DNA of 5,118 nt from positions 1 through 5,118 of the forward strand of contig JACQDI010000436.1 in NCBI GenBank assembly GCA_016201195.1, given 5' to 3'. The notes beneath the pieces are model-generated. The model was not told the DNA's origin. It did no database searches and saw only the letters and a program-made list of their open reading frames with translations. This DNA comes from Acidobacteriota bacterium. GTDB lineage: Bacteria; Acidobacteriota; Terriglobia; Bryobacterales; JACQDG01. Positions 4,925 to 5,118 of the stretch are shown here, one piece after another. Position 1 is the stretch's first letter; the number at the start of each line of letters is the position of its first letter. Made by a program: the position numbers and the translations under genes.

Positions 4925-5118
4925 AAAACCTAGCCAAAGATATTTGAAATTTTAGAACTCCACAAAGATCCAGTCCTGATGAAGTCTCTGTAGCCCAAGG
5001 GAACGAAACCTACGGTTTCTTTCCCTTGGAACCCTTTCTTCCCTTCCCTCTGCTGCGCCCCGTGTCCTTCCGGCAAGCAGCAACAGTTTGACTCCACCGG
5101 TCGCCTCACCGATGATCT
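4925..5118. other. Unrecognised sequence beyond the metG break
   Basis: About the first 60 bases are visibly more AT-rich than the rest of the window; the remainder is pyrimidine-rich on the plus strand. Two minus-strand frames enter from the right edge and stay open, one to TAG at 4932-4930 (62 codons before the stop) and one to TAA at 4954-4952. Neither translation resembles a known protein, and both are arginine- and glycine-rich as chance frames can be. The block contains a strong hairpin. It could be the end of an insertion sequence, the noncoding flank of another locus, or misjoined sequence. Confidence 0.4.
4995..5029. repeat. Hairpin-forming inverted repeat, 16-bp arms with one mismatch, 3-nt loop
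   Basis: CCAAGGGAACGAAACC (4995-5010) pairs with GGTTTCTTTCCCTTGG (5014-5029) across the loop TAC, with one mismatch at the tenth base of the left arm. The plus-strand stem is followed by AACCCTTTCTTCCCTTCC, which is pyrimidine-rich but not a proper U-run; the minus-strand side has no U-run either. It is therefore a poor match to an intrinsic terminator and may be a repeat-family or mobile-element hairpin. Confidence 0.85.

Noticed and set aside
4995..5040. Intrinsic terminator
   Set aside because: The stem is strong, but neither side has a continuous U-run and no complete gene ends next to it.

Overview
The window is GC-rich bacterial chromosome that looks like an accessory segment among housekeeping or metabolic genes. 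The organism cannot be fixed from the sequence. The gene mix (gamma-glutamyltransferase, larC, DUF433/DUF5615 and UPF0175/DUF3368 toxin-antitoxin families, a DUF4143 ATPase, and a metG start reading MKYFLTTPLYYVNAAP) would suit a soil or subsurface lineage such as Acidobacteriota. That is inference only.

Layout from left to right. Positions 1-1130 (minus) hold the N-terminal two thirds of a secreted gamma-glutamyltransferase, cut by the window edge just after its autocatalytic threonine. Positions 1161-1702 (minus) hold a DUF433 antitoxin that looks intact, followed with an ATGA overlap by a DUF5615 PIN-like toxin. The toxin is broken by a one-base insertion and an internal deletion. Positions 1703-2034 are the divergent intergenic region. 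Positions 2035-2434 (plus) hold a UPF0175 antitoxin whose C-terminus has been thrown out of frame by a perfect 32-bp tandem duplication, followed by a DUF3368 PIN-type toxin reduced to a 34-codon stub. Positions 2447-3619 (plus) hold a complete larC, the nickel-insertion enzyme for the nickel-pincer nucleotide cofactor. It meets, stop to stop with no base between, a convergent DUF4143-type AAA+ ATPase at 3620-4798 (minus). Positions 4871-4924 (plus) hold the first 16 codons of a methionyl-tRNA synthetase, broken off exactly before the expected HIGH motif. The remaining 194 bases are partly AT-rich, carry a 16-bp-arm hairpin and match nothing I recognise.

The main biological story is decay of two adjacent, divergently oriented type II toxin-antitoxin modules. 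Both toxins are disrupted; one antitoxin is intact and the other has a changed C-terminus. A second pattern is that three genes (DUF433, UPF0175 and the ATPase) each have a -10-like hexamer ending exactly 6 nt before the ATG and no Shine-Dalgarno sequence, the arrangement expected of leaderless mRNAs. The ATPase promoter (TTGAGA, 17 bp, TAGAAT) is the strongest. Third, the metG stub marks a clear rearrangement or insertion junction, or an assembly join. I see no complete new system. The unexplained right end and the duplication-altered antitoxin most deserve a second look.
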